NCBI GenBank assembly: GCA_019454045.1 | Contig: SKCR01036777.1 | Span: 1 to 64,000 of the forward strand | DNA from: Zanthoxylum bungeanum | Taxonomy: Eukaryota; Streptophyta; Magnoliopsida; Sapindales; Rutaceae | DNA: 64,000 nt | Direction: 5' to 3' | Shown: one piece after another, positions 10,335 through 22,031 of the stretch | How positions within the stretch are numbered: the first letter of the stretch is position 1 | How the letters are laid out: every line of letters starts with the position of its first letter | Notes under the pieces: generated by a model | What the model was told of the DNA's origin: nothing | The model's database searches: none | Seen by the model: only the letters and a program-made list of their open reading frames with translations | Program-made: the position numbers and the translations under genes

Positions 10335-11936
10335 TTCCAGGTGGGCTGGGCATGTTGGAAGAAATATTCACAATTGCATTATTGGCGAACTTGAACATTC
10401 ATCAAAAACCCATTGGACTACTTAATAATATTGGATTTTTTTATTTTCTTTTTGTATTTCTTGATTATGTCAAAAGAAATAGGTTTATTTCAAAATCGGC
10501 AAAAGATATCTTTCTAATTGTAAGAAATGCTGATGATTTAATTGACCAATTTTTAACTTATGAATCAAAAATCGATCCCATTCTTTCCAAGTTGAACTGG
10601 TCTGGTAACGATCGTAACAAGAAGCGTATAGTGGACTTGAACCTTAATCTGTAATTTTTTTCTTTTAAATAGTCATAGATTCAATTGTCAATTCCACACT
10701 AACCAGGTGATGTCTTCTAAACTCTACTTCTTCTTTTTCGGACATTGGGGATAATGTCTCAAATTGGTTTGGGGGGATAGTTGACTAGATAGTTTTTATT
10801 TTTAAGTTTCGTTGCTGTGTTTTTCATTCAAATAAAAGTATTTTTTTATGTTGTTTTTACTTTGTTGTTATTTTCTGTGTAAAAAATAAATATTTTGTGT
10901 TGATTTTCTTTTGTGTTTTTCAAAAAAAAAATACACACAAACTAACAACAAACCTTTGACTAACCAAGTGGAATTGTTGTTCAGAGATGTTTGTATAAGG
11001 AGTTTTCGCTCCTGAGACGCATCTCAAAATAATTCGTAACAAGTTATTTTTGTTCCTTTCTTTTTGAATCATTTAAATTTGTGAATTCTCCATAATTTGA
11101 TCTTCATATGCTCATTTGACAAGTATTATCATCATACACGGTAACATATAATCATGGGTTGTAAGTGAAAATTTTGTAATATTCAATTTTCTAATTTGTT
11201 GGAGGTAACACCTAAAGGAAATGTAATTTGTGTTTTTTATTAAAAAAAACTAATCATGCTTTTACTTAGTAACCGGACATCTTGCCTCGGCAAGAAGTGA
11301 TTGTTCGCGTAAAACGGTAGAGCTTGAGTTAGTTTAATTAAAAAACAAAGTGTGAATAAGTTCGATTTTGTAGCCTCTCTAACTCGAGCAATTAAGTCTG
11401 TAGGGGTGTTTTAACACTTAGTGTCGTAAGGCCAACTAGTTTGGGAGTCATTGGCTCAAAGCGCGTTACATGGGTTAAAGAGAAAGATTAAGGAAAACAA
11501 ACACTTTTTCTTTTTAATATCTGAGATCCGAGAAATTAAGTCTGTAGGGGTGTCTTAACACCTAGTTCCCTAAAGCCAACTGGTTTAGGAGTCACTGGCC
11601 CAAAACTCGTTACAAGGATTGAAGATGCATTATTTAAAAAATATATATATTTTTATATTTATAAATAAACTTTCATTACCAAAAGGTGTGAACTCTAATA
11701 TAATTTTAGGACAAAAATATTACTCTTTTTTCAACAAGATCTGTGATTATTGTAGGCACAATGAATTGATTGATACCTTATTTTATGTGTGTATGGAAGA
11801 ATTGTAAAAAATATAGGAGAATTTACTTATTTGATTATTTAGAAAGAAAAAAAATAATTATTAACTTGGATAAGAATTTTTCTTTTAAGTTTTCGCTTAA
11901 ATTACTATGGACTAGTAATAAGGTGGTTGAGGGGTT
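10335..11936 (+). mobile_element. 3' internal region of an Athila-like element
   Basis: The stretch between the Copia-1 LTR and an Athila-like LTR. The block at 10,739-10,790, with an imperfect GACATT...AATGTC hairpin followed by TTTGGGGGGATAG, resembles the purine-rich region that follows pol in Athila elements. A frame at 10,352-10,654 (100 codons, AT-rich, one hydrophobic patch) was not recognised and may be chance. The rest (10,800-11,936) is AT-rich with one duplicated block. gag and pol of this element are not in the window. Confidence 0.5.
11390..11617 (+). repeat. Two tandem copies of an ~85-bp block, 142 bp apart
   Basis: AATTAAGTCTGTAGGGGTGT begins both copies (11,390 and 11,532). 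Both continue with TTAACAC, a gccaact-gttt block, ggagtca-tgg, and end in cgttaca. Confidence 0.85.
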
Positions 11937-12442
11937 TGATGAATACTAAAAGTGCACATTTATTAAAAGAAAAATTAATCATTTTACATTTGTAGTTTCA
12001 TTAATCTCCTTAATTTAGCACATTTGTTAAATAATAATTTTATTTATGTTCATTGTGATTTTTATCTTTTATGCAGGTGAAATAATATTTTAGATGCATA
12101 TATAAAAAATGGACATGACATTTGGATTTTTGAGACCAAAAACTTGAAAGGGCGTTCTAACAGTATACAAATTTAGAAATTCCAACCCTGAGTAATTTTC
12201 ATATTCTGGCCATAACTTTTTACTCCGATATCGGATTGAGGTGATTCTAGCTCCAGATGAAAGAAGACTCAAAGATCTACAACTTTACTGTTGACAAACT
12301 TATCTAATTCGGTGGTTTTCAAGGCCGACATTGATAAAAATATTCAAAGTGTATTATATATAATTATTAAAACAAATAAAACAAGAACACAATTTAAATA
12401 AAAAAATGCCAATCCGATCCACCGAGTGGATTGGCCATCGCT

Positions 12443-12554
12443 TTTGACAAATTTGCATTGCAAATTGTCAAAGCCACCATTTTTGACAATTTGCAATGCA
12501 AATTGTTAAGGAAAGAGGGTGTTGAGCCCTCTATAAATAGAGATGCTCAACACC
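12443..12554 (+). promoter_or_regulatory. LTR core promoter: TATA box with three consecutive hairpins
   Basis: CTATAAATAG at 12,531-12,540 is a good TATA box. It sits in the loop of a perfect 9-bp inverted repeat, GGTGTTGAG (12,518-12,526) and CTCAACACC (12,546-12,554). Directly upstream are two more hairpins with three-base loops: 12,443-12,472 (13 bp with one bulge) and 12,483-12,509 (12 bp with one G-T), both built on TTTGACAA/TTTGC. Confidence 0.65.
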
Positions 12555-12842
12555 TTATTTCCTCAGTCAGAATTCCATAGCTTTCTCTGAAAATTTGTGG
12601 ATTTCTAGCTCTTGTGTGTTTTCTTTTTTTAAAGTTTTCTTGTAATTTTTTTTTCTTTCAGTAATAAAATTATGTGTGTTTTTATTTAAAATTATGAGTC
12701 GCTAATTTCTTTTTGCTGGGGTAAAGGGTGAAGCTTTTAATATGAAAATTTCAATTAATCTCACTTATATTTTAGTATATAAATTGAAATCAAATAATTA
12801 ATATTTAATTTAATTCTGGATTAATTATTGACAAAATTTGTT

Positions 12843-12935
12843 ACCGCCAATATGGCTGGTTTTATTTATTTAGCATAATTGGGTACCTAACTGGACTTGT
12901 TATAGACAAAAGTTATCACCGCCTTTATGGCTGGT
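12843..12935 (+). repeat. Two ACCGCC-N5-GGCTGGT hairpin modules
   Basis: 18-nt modules at 12,843-12,860 and 12,918-12,935: ACCGCC pairs with GGC-T-GGT with one bulged T and a 5-nt loop. The same module occurs three times at 60,283-60,414. Confidence 0.75.
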
Positions 12936-13254
12936 TTTATATGTTTTGGCATAATTAATTCTTGAAATAAATTAATTGGGTAATAATGACAAATTTATAT
13001 ATTATAACAAGTGAGATTTCTAAATTTAATATTAATAGTGGATCCCATAACCCCCAGTATTTTATTTTATTATTGCAATCAAATTTAAAACTTTCCAATC
13101 ACTTCAAAAAAATCCAGTCTTTTAATTTTCACTCAAATTGTTATTTTATCCTATTAAATATATTCCCTGTATTTCGACCCCGGTCTTACCGGGTTATTTT
13201 ATTACTTCGATACTCTTATACTTGGGAGTTAAAGAACCATTTTTTGAGCGTGTC

Positions 13255-13528
13255 ACCGGCCTTCATCAACTTATCCACCTCTGTGTGAATAGCCTAATAT
13301 CGCTCCCAGTTGAAAGTCCTCATCTTCTGCTTCACAGGCTTATAAGCCCAGTCTATCGCCAGACGGTGACTGATAACTCGAGGATCTATTTCAGACAAAT
13401 CCTTGTGACCCCATGCGAAGACGTCTGCATATTCCATCAAGAAGTCCACCAGCTTATTCTTTAGACTTTGTTCCTACCCGACCCCAACCTTAACCGTCTT
13501 TCCTAGGCCAAAAAGCTATGTTGGCTCA
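13255..13528 (-). pseudogene. Tat-type Ty3/gypsy pol fragment: start of reverse transcriptase
   Basis: The minus strand reads VDFLMEYADVFAWGHKDLSE, then IDPRVISHRLAID, KPVKQKMRTFNWER and EVDKLMKA, the conserved linker and N-terminal RT region of Tat/Ogre pol. One in-frame TAG lies just upstream of the quoted part (near 13,475). On its left it is cut by the Athila-like LTR; on its right by the Tat element starting at 13,529. The matching upstream protease lies at 24,414-25,045, so the two pieces were once contiguous. Confidence 0.85.
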
Positions 13529-14039
13529 TGTAGGAGCGAAACAGGGTTTACCGCTATGCCTATGATGCTCGGCGACCGTGACACTGTTGGGCTCGCAGCC
13601 AATAGAGAGTACGGAGTAGCCCACGGGGGACTAAACCGGAGAATAAAGGAGTCGCCACCCAGCGTGAACTAGGAAATTATTTAAGGCCGCACTCACCCCT
13701 CGCAAGGGAAAACCTCAAACCGTTGGGTTCGAAATGGTCCCTTACTTATGCTAGTATAATGGACGGGTTCACACAATGGTATGACCAAGTCTTATGCAAC
13801 ACATGCAAGATACTTCAAATAAACACACAAATTTGCACACCCATAAACATGAAAATAAATAAAAGCAAATACATAGTTCCAAAAGCATATTAAATAAAGA
13901 AGTAAGATAATGTAAATTATAATAACAGTAAAAAAATGTTAACAATAAATGCAAATAATTAAGCGCATAATGCAAAATAAATAACTAAAGAGACGAAAAT
14001 GCATAAAATGTAAAGAAAGAGGTTGTCCAGTGTGTGTGC

Positions 14040-14222
14040 ATTCATGTAGCGTTCGTAAACGCGTTCGAACGAAGTGTTCCAGAGAGTTCACGTTCGTGTA
14101 GCATTCGAAAACGTGTTCGAACGGAGTGAGGCAGAATACTTGCGTTCGAGTTGCATTTGAAAACGCGTTCGAACGGAGTGAGGCAGAATGCTTGCGTTCG
14201 AGTTGCGTTCGAAAACGAATTC
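14040..14222. repeat. 52-bp tandem repeat in the Tat LTR, about 3.5 copies
   Basis: Units contain TTCGAACGGAGTGAGGCAGA and begin near 14,050, 14,102, 14,154 and 14,206. The same array is in the other LTR at 22,533-22,733, more diverged. Confidence 0.8.
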
Positions 14223-14499
14223 AAACTTTCTTACAAAAATAACATCAATAATGACATAAACACACATTTGTGAATATTTCCCGAGGGGTACGTGGAGTTG
14301 TATCCCAAGTACAGACCGCACTACCATCCATTCGGATTCGGCTACAGAATTTATGTATGGGTTTCCATCTGATATACCGCAAAGGATAAGACTCACAATC
14401 ATTGATGTAATGTGAAGGAACATAAAAATAGATGCGAAATAATATAGCAGAATATAAATAAAAGTAAAGGCGAAATATTAAAATGATAATAAAAGCGAG

Positions 14500-14640
14500 T
14501 AACTAAATAAAAAGATAAATAACACAAAATAAATGTGAAATAATAAAATAAAGATAAACAATAAAATAAATGTGAAATAATAAAATAAAGATAAACAATA
14601 AAATAAATGCGAAATAATAAAATAAAGATAAATAAAGATA
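14500..14640. repeat. 37-bp AT-rich tandem repeat in the Tat LTR, about 3 copies
   Basis: Unit GAAATAATAAAATAAAGAT plus AAACAATAAAATAAAT(g). Counterpart at 23,020-23,150 in the other LTR. Confidence 0.8.
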
Positions 14641-15922
14641 ACGAAATAACCATAAAAGTAAATTAATATAAAAAAAAAGATAAACAACAAAATGCTAGAG
14701 AAAGAAAATGTGACCAAAAGATTTGGCCGTCTTTAATATAGGACTTTGTATACCCGGCTGAACGTATTTCACGTCCAGCCGGGCATGCCGTGTCCGAGAC
14801 TATAAAAATAAATAGGGTTCCCTCAGGTCTTACCTTTTAAGTTGCCTCTTAGAATTGTGTTAGGCCGTCGCCGGAAGGATTAAAGCTTATTGTTTTTCTG
14901 GTTTGCTTGTTCGCTGTTTCTGCTCACTGTTTCACCGTTTCTGCTCGCTGTTTTTTTGCTATTTTTGGGGGAGATTTGTCACTGTTTTGGGGGCTGATTG
15001 TTGTGTTATTGTACTGTTTGTTGTTTTCAGCTAAGGGTTGTTTGTTTTTTGTTGGATTTGTTTTGGTTTTCAGGGTCTTTTGTTGTTATTTGTTAAGTGG
15101 CTTTAGGGTTTGTTGGTTGGTGTTTGGTGTTATTTGGTCGGTTGTGTTTATGGTGCTTTGTGTTTCGGCTGGTTTCCAAGCTGCTCACTAGTTTCACTCG
15201 TCCAAGGCTGCACGTTTGCCTCACGCTACTTTTGCTTTTGCTCACGCCACTTGTTGCTTTTGTCACACTCTGGTATGCTTTCTTTTCTTTTTTTGGTTTT
15301 GGTTTTTGTCGTGAGTCTCTCTCTTTTCTTTTGGTTTTGGTGTTTGCCGTGAGTCTCTCTTTTTTTCTTTTGGTTTTGGTGTTTGCCGTATGTGTCTTCC
15401 AAAGAGAATGTCTAAGGTTGAGAGAGGATAGCCTCCCTAGGGTTTGGTTTTGTTGTCTTTTTATAATGCCAATGGATCTTCTAATCTTGGAAATAAAATC
15501 AAGCAAATTTTGGGAAATATTTTATCAATTTATTTAAGGAATAAAATCTCATAATTTTGGTGAGGATGAGATTCATAATCTTGTTAAATTGGAAGGTGAT
15601 GATGGAGGAATTTTGACATGTGTTTTGCATGGGATTTTTTTATTTGGGAAGGCTTGGGCATGTGGGCTTTGTCTTGGTGTTAGCGTGGGCTTTGTGTGGT
15701 GTGGGCATGTATGGCATGGATTGTATGGGGTTTTGGGTCGAGGCTAAGGTTTAAAACAGCGGCTGAGCGAATCCGTGGCGGGTTAGTGAGTCTGAATCCA
15801 ATGAGGTGCTAATTTTGGAGTTTTTCCTTCCGGCATTCGTTTCCCGTGACTTTCGTAACTTTTCAGGTAGTGCCTCCATACGAGGCTCATCATTGGGCTT
15901 ATGTAAAAATGAAGTGCCTACA

Positions 15923-15937
15923 GTCGCCCCCACTTTG
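15923..15937 (-). other. Polypurine tract of the Tat element
   Basis: Minus strand CAAAGTGGGGGCGAC directly abuts the 3' LTR start (TGTAGGCAC), the position where plus-strand DNA synthesis is primed. Confidence 0.8.
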
Positions 15938-16107
15938 ATGGGGCTTGTGCAGTGTGTGACAGTGACAACCCTATCAATGTCATGCATGTATTTTTTGCTT
16001 ACCTGGTTCGTCGGCAATTGCCATACTTACCTGTTGTTTCGCTTCGATCTCTGAGTTGGGTTGGTGGCGAGGTGTTACGACCCCTGGGTCTTATTCCCGA
16101 ACCACCG

Positions 16108-16470
16108 AGTGTAAGATGGTTCATTCCTGAACCATTACTGTTGTGTGATGGTTCATTCCCGAACCGTTACTTGTGTAAGATGGTTCATTCCCGAACCGTT
16201 ACTGCTGTGAGATGGTTCATTCCCGAACCGTTACTGCTGTGAGATGGTTCATTCCCGAACCGTTACTTGTGTGAGATGGTTCATTCTCGAACCGTTACTT
16301 GTGTGAGATGGTTTATTCCCGAACCATTCCTGGTGTGAGATGGTTCATTCCCGAACCGAAACTGGTGTGAGATGGTTCATTCCCGAACCGTTACTGGTGT
16401 GAGATGGTTCATTCCCAAACCGTTGCTGGTGTGAGATGGTTTATTCCCGAACCGTTTCTGGTGTGAGATG
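16108..16470. repeat. 32-bp tandem array, about 11 copies
   Basis: Unit GAGATGGTTCATTCCCGAAC plus CGTTACTGCTGT. Copies differ at one to three positions. It lies in the 3' untranslated region of the Tat element. Confidence 0.93.
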
Positions 16471-16479
16471 TTTTAATCT

Positions 16480-17790
16480 CTGGGTTTTGTTCCCGAACTG
16501 AATTGAGTTGATGGCGATGTGCTTTGACCCCTGGGTTTTATTCCCGAACCATCGAGTGTGAGATACTTTGATCTCTGGGCTTTGTTCCCGAACTGAATTG
16601 AGTTGATGGCGAGGTGCTTTGACCCCTGGGTTTTATTCTGAACCACCGAGTGTGAGATGCTTTGATCTCTGGGTTTTGTTCACGAACTGAATTGAGTTGA
16701 TGGTGAGGTGCTTCGACCTCTAGACTTTATTCCCGAACCATCTCTGGGCTTTATTCCCGAACTGTGCTAAGTTGATGGTGAGGTGCTTCGACCTCTGGGC
16801 TTTATTCCCAAACCATCTCTGGGCTTTATTCATGAACTGTGCTGAGTTGATGGCGAGGTGCTCCAACCTCTGGGCTTTATTCCCGAACCATCTCTGGGCT
16901 TTATTCCCGAACTGTGCTGAGTTGATGGCGAGGTGCTTCGACCTCTGGGTTTTATTCCCGAACCATCTCTGGGCTTTTTTCCCTAACTGTGCTGAGTTGA
17001 TGGTGAGGTGCTTCGACCTCTGGGCTTTATTCCCGAACCATCTCTGGGATTTATTCCCGAACTGTACTTTGTTGATGGTGAGGTGCTTCGACCTCTGGGC
17101 TATATTCCCGAACCATCTTTAGGCTTTATTCCCGAACTGTACTGAGTTGATGGCGAGGTGCTGCGACCTCTGGGCTTTATTCCCGAACCATCTCTGGGCT
17201 TTTTTCCCGAACTGTGCTGAGTTGATGGTGAGGTGCTTCGACCTCTTGGCTTTATTCCCGAACCATCTCTAGGCTTTATTCCCGAACTGTGCTGAGTTGA
17301 TGGTGAGGTGCTTCGACCTCTAGGCTTTATTCCCGAACCATCTCTGGGCTTTATTCCTGAATTATGCTGAGTTGATGGCGAGGTGCTTCGACCTCTGGCC
17401 TTTATTCCCGAACCATCTCTGGGATTTATTCCCGAACTGTGCTGAGTTGATGGTGAGGTGTTTCGACCTCTGGGCTTTATTCCTGAACAATCTCTGGGCT
17501 TTTTTCCGAAATGTGTTGAGTTGATGGTGAGGTGCTTCGACCTCTGGGCTTTATTCCTGAACAATCTCTGGGCTTTTTTCCGAAATGTGTTGAGTTGATG
17601 GTGAGGTGATTCGACCTCTGGGCTTTATTCCCAAACCATCTCTGGGCTTTACTCCCAAACTGTGCTGAGTTGATGGTGAGGTGCTTCGACCTCTGGGCTT
17701 TATTCCCAAACTATGCTGAGTTGATGGTGAGGTGCATCGACCTCTCGGATTTATTCCAGAACCATCCTGGGTGTGAGATGCTTCGACCTC
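16480..17790. repeat. 75-bp tandem array, about 17 copies
   Basis: Each unit holds GTTGATGGTGAGGTGCTTCG, then ACCTCTGGGCTTTATTCCCG, AACCATCTCTGGGC and TTTATTCCCGAACTGTGCTGA. The half-units TTTATTCCCGAACC and TTTATTCCCGAACTG show that it arose by doubling of a shorter unit sharing TTCCCGAAC with the 32-bp array. Because 75 is divisible by 3, long frames run through it on both strands (16,772-17,122; 17,100-17,564); they are not genes. Related blocks with gataatgtgggcctcgaccc continue to 18,040. Confidence 0.93.
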
Positions 17791-19560
17791 TGGGCTTTAT
17801 TCCCAAACTATGTGGTGATAGCGTTTTGGTCCATCTGCGTGATTCTTCGATCCATTGGGGAGTTTGTTATTGGTGATGATAAGGTGTTTCGACCTCTGGG
17901 ATTCATTCCCAAACTGCTGATAATGTGGGCCTCGACCCTAAGATTCTTTCCTGAATTGGAGATAATGTGGGCCTCGACCCTGGGATTCATTCCCAAAACT
18001 GTTGATAATGTGGGCCTCGACCCTAGGATTCCTTCCTGAACTGTTGAACCGATGGTGGTGAGGCATTTCACCCCCTGATATGTCCTCATTTTCGAAGTTG
18101 TTCTCCATTCTCGGAGTGCCATTCCCGACTTGCTAGTCCTCATTTCCGAGGAGTTTCTTATCCTCATCGCTTTTTCTTATTCTTCAAAGCTTGCGAACAC
18201 AAAACAAAAAAAATATGTGTATGCGACATGTATGCATGGATGCATTCCCTATTCTGATGGGTTTTCTTTGTTCTGTTGGCTTGATGGCATCCTTGGTTAG
18301 GCCTTCCTTGCACCTGAGGGTTTTCTTCACTTCTTTTAGGAAGTCTTTGGTCGCCCCTATGGCCTGCTTACAGTTTCCTCTAGTCAATTCTCCTCTAGTG
18401 ATTGCTCAGTTTTCTTTGGTCTCAGGGCTCAAGGTCCCGATGTGTCCCATATTCGCGAGGTGGTAGACTGGTCGCCCCCATACCTGGCTCAGCTTTCTAC
18501 TCTTCACTACCTGCACTAGGTCAATATGGATTACGCCTTTGTGAAAGCGGCCTCATCCTTTTAGGATACTGAAAATCATATCTTCTGATTCCCAGATTTT
18601 GAAATATGCCCTCTCTCTGAAGAGTTTGCTGCCATTCTCGCTTGTATTTTTTCTTAAATTGGACTTCATTGCTCGTCACTATGTGATGTGGCATTATGTA
18701 TCGACATATCATATTACGGGCTACGAAATAGTCCCAATAGTTACACATTTTATTGTCCTCAGGGAATGCCCAGTAATGAAACCAGAGAACCTTAAAAACA
18801 CTCAATGCAACTCAAATCCAAGTCTTTGAATAAATCATCTAAGCCAGACTCACAGTGTGTGTGTGAAAAGGTTCATTTACAGCTTGATTCCTAGGTAAGC
18901 CAACTCAATGATTTCGTTTAAAAATTGGAATCGACGGGTCAAACCAACCTAGATGTCTCAATTATGCTCTGCAATTGCTTTTCTATGCTCAATGTGGTAT
19001 GATTTTCTTTTTCTTTTCTTTTATCTCGCTGTTTCTTTCTTTTTTTTTCTTTTCTTTTTTTTTTTCCAACACACCTTCCCTTTAAGGTAGCATTTCTCCT
19101 CATGGTGGTCATAATACTCGCCCATGGGTACAGGTCTTCACGCTTATCGGTTATAGGTGGTTTAATTTTTTTCCTTAGAGACTTCTCTTTTATTTTCAAC
19201 CATACCACACATCATAACACAAGCAAATTAGAATAGACATCTAAGCAAACGGTCATTCATCGACCTGCAATTTCTTCAACTAGTCACTTTGCCGACTACT
19301 CAGGTTTTCACTGTTAAAAACCTATAATTAAGTGCTTACGAGTCTAACATAGATCAACTACTCAAAGTATCAAATAAAAGTACATCAAGAACTTATCGTT
19401 TCTAAGATTTCACCCTAAAGCAAACAATTTCATCATTGGACTTATGCTCAACTATTAAGGACTAAAAACAAATAATTCTTTTTCTAATTGAAGGGCCCTC
19501 AATGGTCCTTCTATTCTGGCTATAAAATTTTCATTTTCTTTTCTTCTTCATCTTCCTGCT
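17791..19560 (-). other. Non-coding stretch between gag and the arrays (Tat element)
   Basis: After a 3-copy block (17,917-18,040) there is no recognisable coding sequence. 18,060-19,560 is C/T-rich with short open frames only and a T-rich run near 19,020-19,070. pol would normally lie here; none was seen in either strand. Confidence 0.6.
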
Positions 19561-20854
19561 GCTATCCCGTATCCCCATGCAAGAAGCCGGGTGGTTGAGA
19601 GTTTGGAGGACAAAGCTTTCGGACAGGCCGGAGTTGATCATGTAGGTGGGTAGAGGGTTTCTGTGTGTTGGGTTGTTCTTTTTCTGGGTTAGGTATCTTA
19701 TGGGTGTCAATGAGGTTTTGGATCTCATGCCTGAGGCGGGTACAGTTGTCAGTTTCGTGGCCTTTTTCCTGATGGAAGTGACATTATAGGTTTATGTCGA
19801 AGTAGTGTGGCACAGGGTTTGGAAATGGTCTAGGTTCTAAGGGTTTTAGGAGTCTTTGCCTCTTCAGCTTTTCAAACACCTTTGACAAAGGTCTACCAAA
19901 ATTGGAGAATCGCTTATTTCTGATGGCAGTGACCTCAGCAGGAGTGGGCATGGTCCTTGAAGGCCCCCCAATAGTCTTCTTATTCTGGCTGTAAAACTTC
20001 ATGTTCTCGGTTTCCTCTTCCTCGATATCCATGACAGTTTCTCTTAACTGTCGAAAGTCACTAATCATGGAGGTCATACTCATCAGATTGTTATAAATGG
20101 AGGGTTTGGTGCCTTTAATGATCATCTTAATCTGGTCATTCTCCGAGGGCCGTGACTGCATCTTCAAGAGCTGGCTTCTCCAGCGATCCACATAATCTTT
20201 GAAGGTCTCTTCTGGCTTCTACTTGGTGTTTTCTAGGTCACGGAGCGACAAGTCTATCTCCAAGTCTGTGACATATTGGTTCAGCAGGGCTTCTACTAAT
20301 GCCCTCCAGTCATCCCTGATCTTTCTCTCCAAGGCATGATATCATACCACAGGCGCCCTTTCTAGTGACATCCCGAACATCTTCTGCACCTAGAGCTTTG
20401 ACAAACCCACTGAACTCATCACTGAAATATATTATCGGAGATAGACCCTTGGATCTCCGTTTCCGTTGAACTTGGCCATGTCAGGCATCTTAAACTGATG
20501 AGGCAACTATTCTTTGAAAGTCACCGCATCGTAGTCTAACAGATCTTCATGTTTACCCTTCAGCTTGCGGGTAACTGACTCTACTTGCTCTCTGAGTTTC
20601 TATAGTTCTGCCTGAGACCCGGCTACCCTTCCCGCGGCATACTCAGCCATGTCATTATCAAAAACGAGGATTTCTTCGTTCACCCTATTCGGGGGCACCT
20701 CATGCATGGCATTCTCATTATTTTCTATTTTCACTGTGCGGGGTGCTGCCAGACTGGCCACAGTGTTGGTCAAAGCTTGTAGTTGCTCGGTAATGTTGAT
20801 GATGTTGGACTCCAATTGATCCATGCGAGAATCTTCACTGTCTGACGCATTCAT
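19560..20854 (-). pseudogene. Tat/Ogre-type gag, decayed
   Basis: One minus-strand gag can be followed through two open pieces (20,854-20,600 and 20,191-19,784) and the sequence between and after them. A coiled N-terminus (SRMDQLESNIINITEQLQAL) is followed by HQFKMPDMAKFNGNGDPRVY, then DRWRSQLLKMQSRPSENDQI in the retrotransposon gag domain, and by the knuckle CHFHQEKGHETDNC (19,783-19,742), matching the C-x2-H-x4-GH-x4-C type of Tat gag. At least six in-frame stops interrupt it; each can be one C-to-T or G-to-A step from CAG, CAA, CGA or TGG. The stop right before the knuckle (TAA) ends the second open piece. Gag would form the particle; this copy cannot. Confidence 0.82.
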
Positions 20855-22010
20855 TCTTGCTATACTCTGTTTGACAAGTCTTCCTTCTTCTCTAACCCAA
20901 CGGATATCTATGATGGTTGTTAAAACACAGAGTTAGCATGATGCGTGTATGCATGCGATGCATGAGATGAGATGCATGTACTTATCAAAACAACATATAT
21001 CCTTCCGACCTTATTCCTCTCACACTCGGGGTAAGTCCATTTCCACCCTAGGTATGGCTTATCTTATGCACCAATGTTGGGTACACAAAATCGTTCTCTC
21101 CTACGCTATAAGGGTGAACCTTGGCTACTTCAGTCTCTTTTCATCAGTAACAGACAAAGACCGCCCATTTAAAATATTGACTAAGCCTATTATAGGGATC
21201 GTGCCATTGTCTAGAAACGATGAATTGGGCCTTCGGTAATCATGGTTATGGGGATTAACATGGAGATATCCAAAAGTGTACAAATATGCCATAACAAGGC
21301 GTACTCTTCCTAGATAAAAGCCAGTGCAGATATCGTACTAATGTATTTGGCATATTCGGATCATGTTTGGACCTTCTAAGCCCATCAAGGTTTTCATACA
21401 AGTTGGCCCATTATCATTTTAAAGTGTTCAATCAGATTATCGTGAGGTGCAAACTTGTCCCAGTTGAAAAGTCCCAACATGTTTACACTTTTACGATAAG
21501 GTGGCTAAATAACTGCAAATGATAGGGGGCCCAAACACAAGGTGGCCCATCGTCATTTTGAAGACTTTTGGCCCAATCATCATATGATACAAACTCATCC
21601 CAGTTTAAATGGCCCAACAAGTTCGTATCCTATGATGAGAAGTCCAAATGGATCCAAATGACAATGGTCCCAAATACTAGCATGGTAGGTAAATTCTATA
21701 GGACATATAACTATGGTTCATATATGGGCTTATAAGGGTACAGATAAAGGCTCCCGTCGGTGAAGGGTTGCTCACAACTAGGTCTCCCCACTCAAGGGTT
21801 TGAACGACCAAGTGAGCGCGCCTTTTTTATACCCTAAGGTATGTGCCAACGAGTCATGATGTCACATAACGATCTGCTGCCTTGAGTGTAAGTGACTTCA
21901 CGATACATGACACCATCGGGGTAATAAGGGTATGCAAAATATATGAGACTGGGGTAACCAAAGACAAAGCCACGAACACTACAAGGTATTGTTTCGGGGC
22001 TGATTCTCTA
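20855..22010 (-). other. Leader of the Tat element, with a duplicated ~110-bp block
   Basis: Lies between primer-binding site and gag. Blocks at about 21,400-21,510 and 21,540-21,650 share ggcccat..tcattttgaag, then caaact..tcccagttnaaa, then cccaaca. Nothing else was recognised. Confidence 0.55.
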
Positions 22011-22029
22011 TCCCCCAGTGAAGTCGCCA
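22011..22029 (-). other. Primer-binding site, tRNA-Arg type (Tat element)
   Basis: Minus strand TGGCGACTTCACTGGGGGA, two bases after the LTR end. It matches the complement of plant tRNA-Arg(ACG) (TGGCGACTCCGCTGGGG) apart from two transitions. Arg-type sites are usual for Tat/Ogre elements. Confidence 0.88.
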
Positions 22030-22031
22030 TC

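Larger units (their letters stand above)
11937..13254 (+). mobile_element. Athila-like LTR
   Basis: Starts TGATGAATACTAAAAG and ends near ...GAGCGTGTCA. It shares ordered blocks with the LTR at 59,314-61,442: the aaagggcgtt block, the atcggattgag block, the aagaagactcaaag block, the ACCGCC hairpins, and the 'cccataacccccag' block. The end block (ttcgaccccggtcttaccgg, 13,172) is typical of this LTR class. No primer site follows, so this is a 3' LTR or a solo LTR; upstream sequence favours 3' LTR. It abuts antisense Tat-type RT. The right boundary is uncertain by about 20 bp. Confidence 0.65.
13529..15922 (-). repeat. 3' LTR of the Tat element
   Basis: Matches 22,032-24,413 from TGTAGGAGCG to GTGCCTACA. 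A long stretch is rich in simple repeats (14,040-14,700) and in T/G-rich DNA (14,890-15,400); the open frames there are repeat artefacts. Confidence 0.92.

Noticed and set aside
10352..10654. 100-codon frame in the Athila-like 3' region as an envelope-like gene
   Set aside because: No signal peptide, no recognisable motif and strong AT bias; not supported as a gene.
14399..15537. Many overlapping frames rich in F, L, Y on one strand and K, T on the other (also 22,901-24,035)
   Set aside because: AT-rich and T/G-rich repeats within the Tat LTRs; present on both strands and not conserved between the LTRs.
16772..17564. Open frames of 116 and 154 codons on opposite strands
   Set aside because: They run through a tandem array whose 75-bp unit is a multiple of three; the protein is a 25-residue repeat on either strand, with no start context or family.
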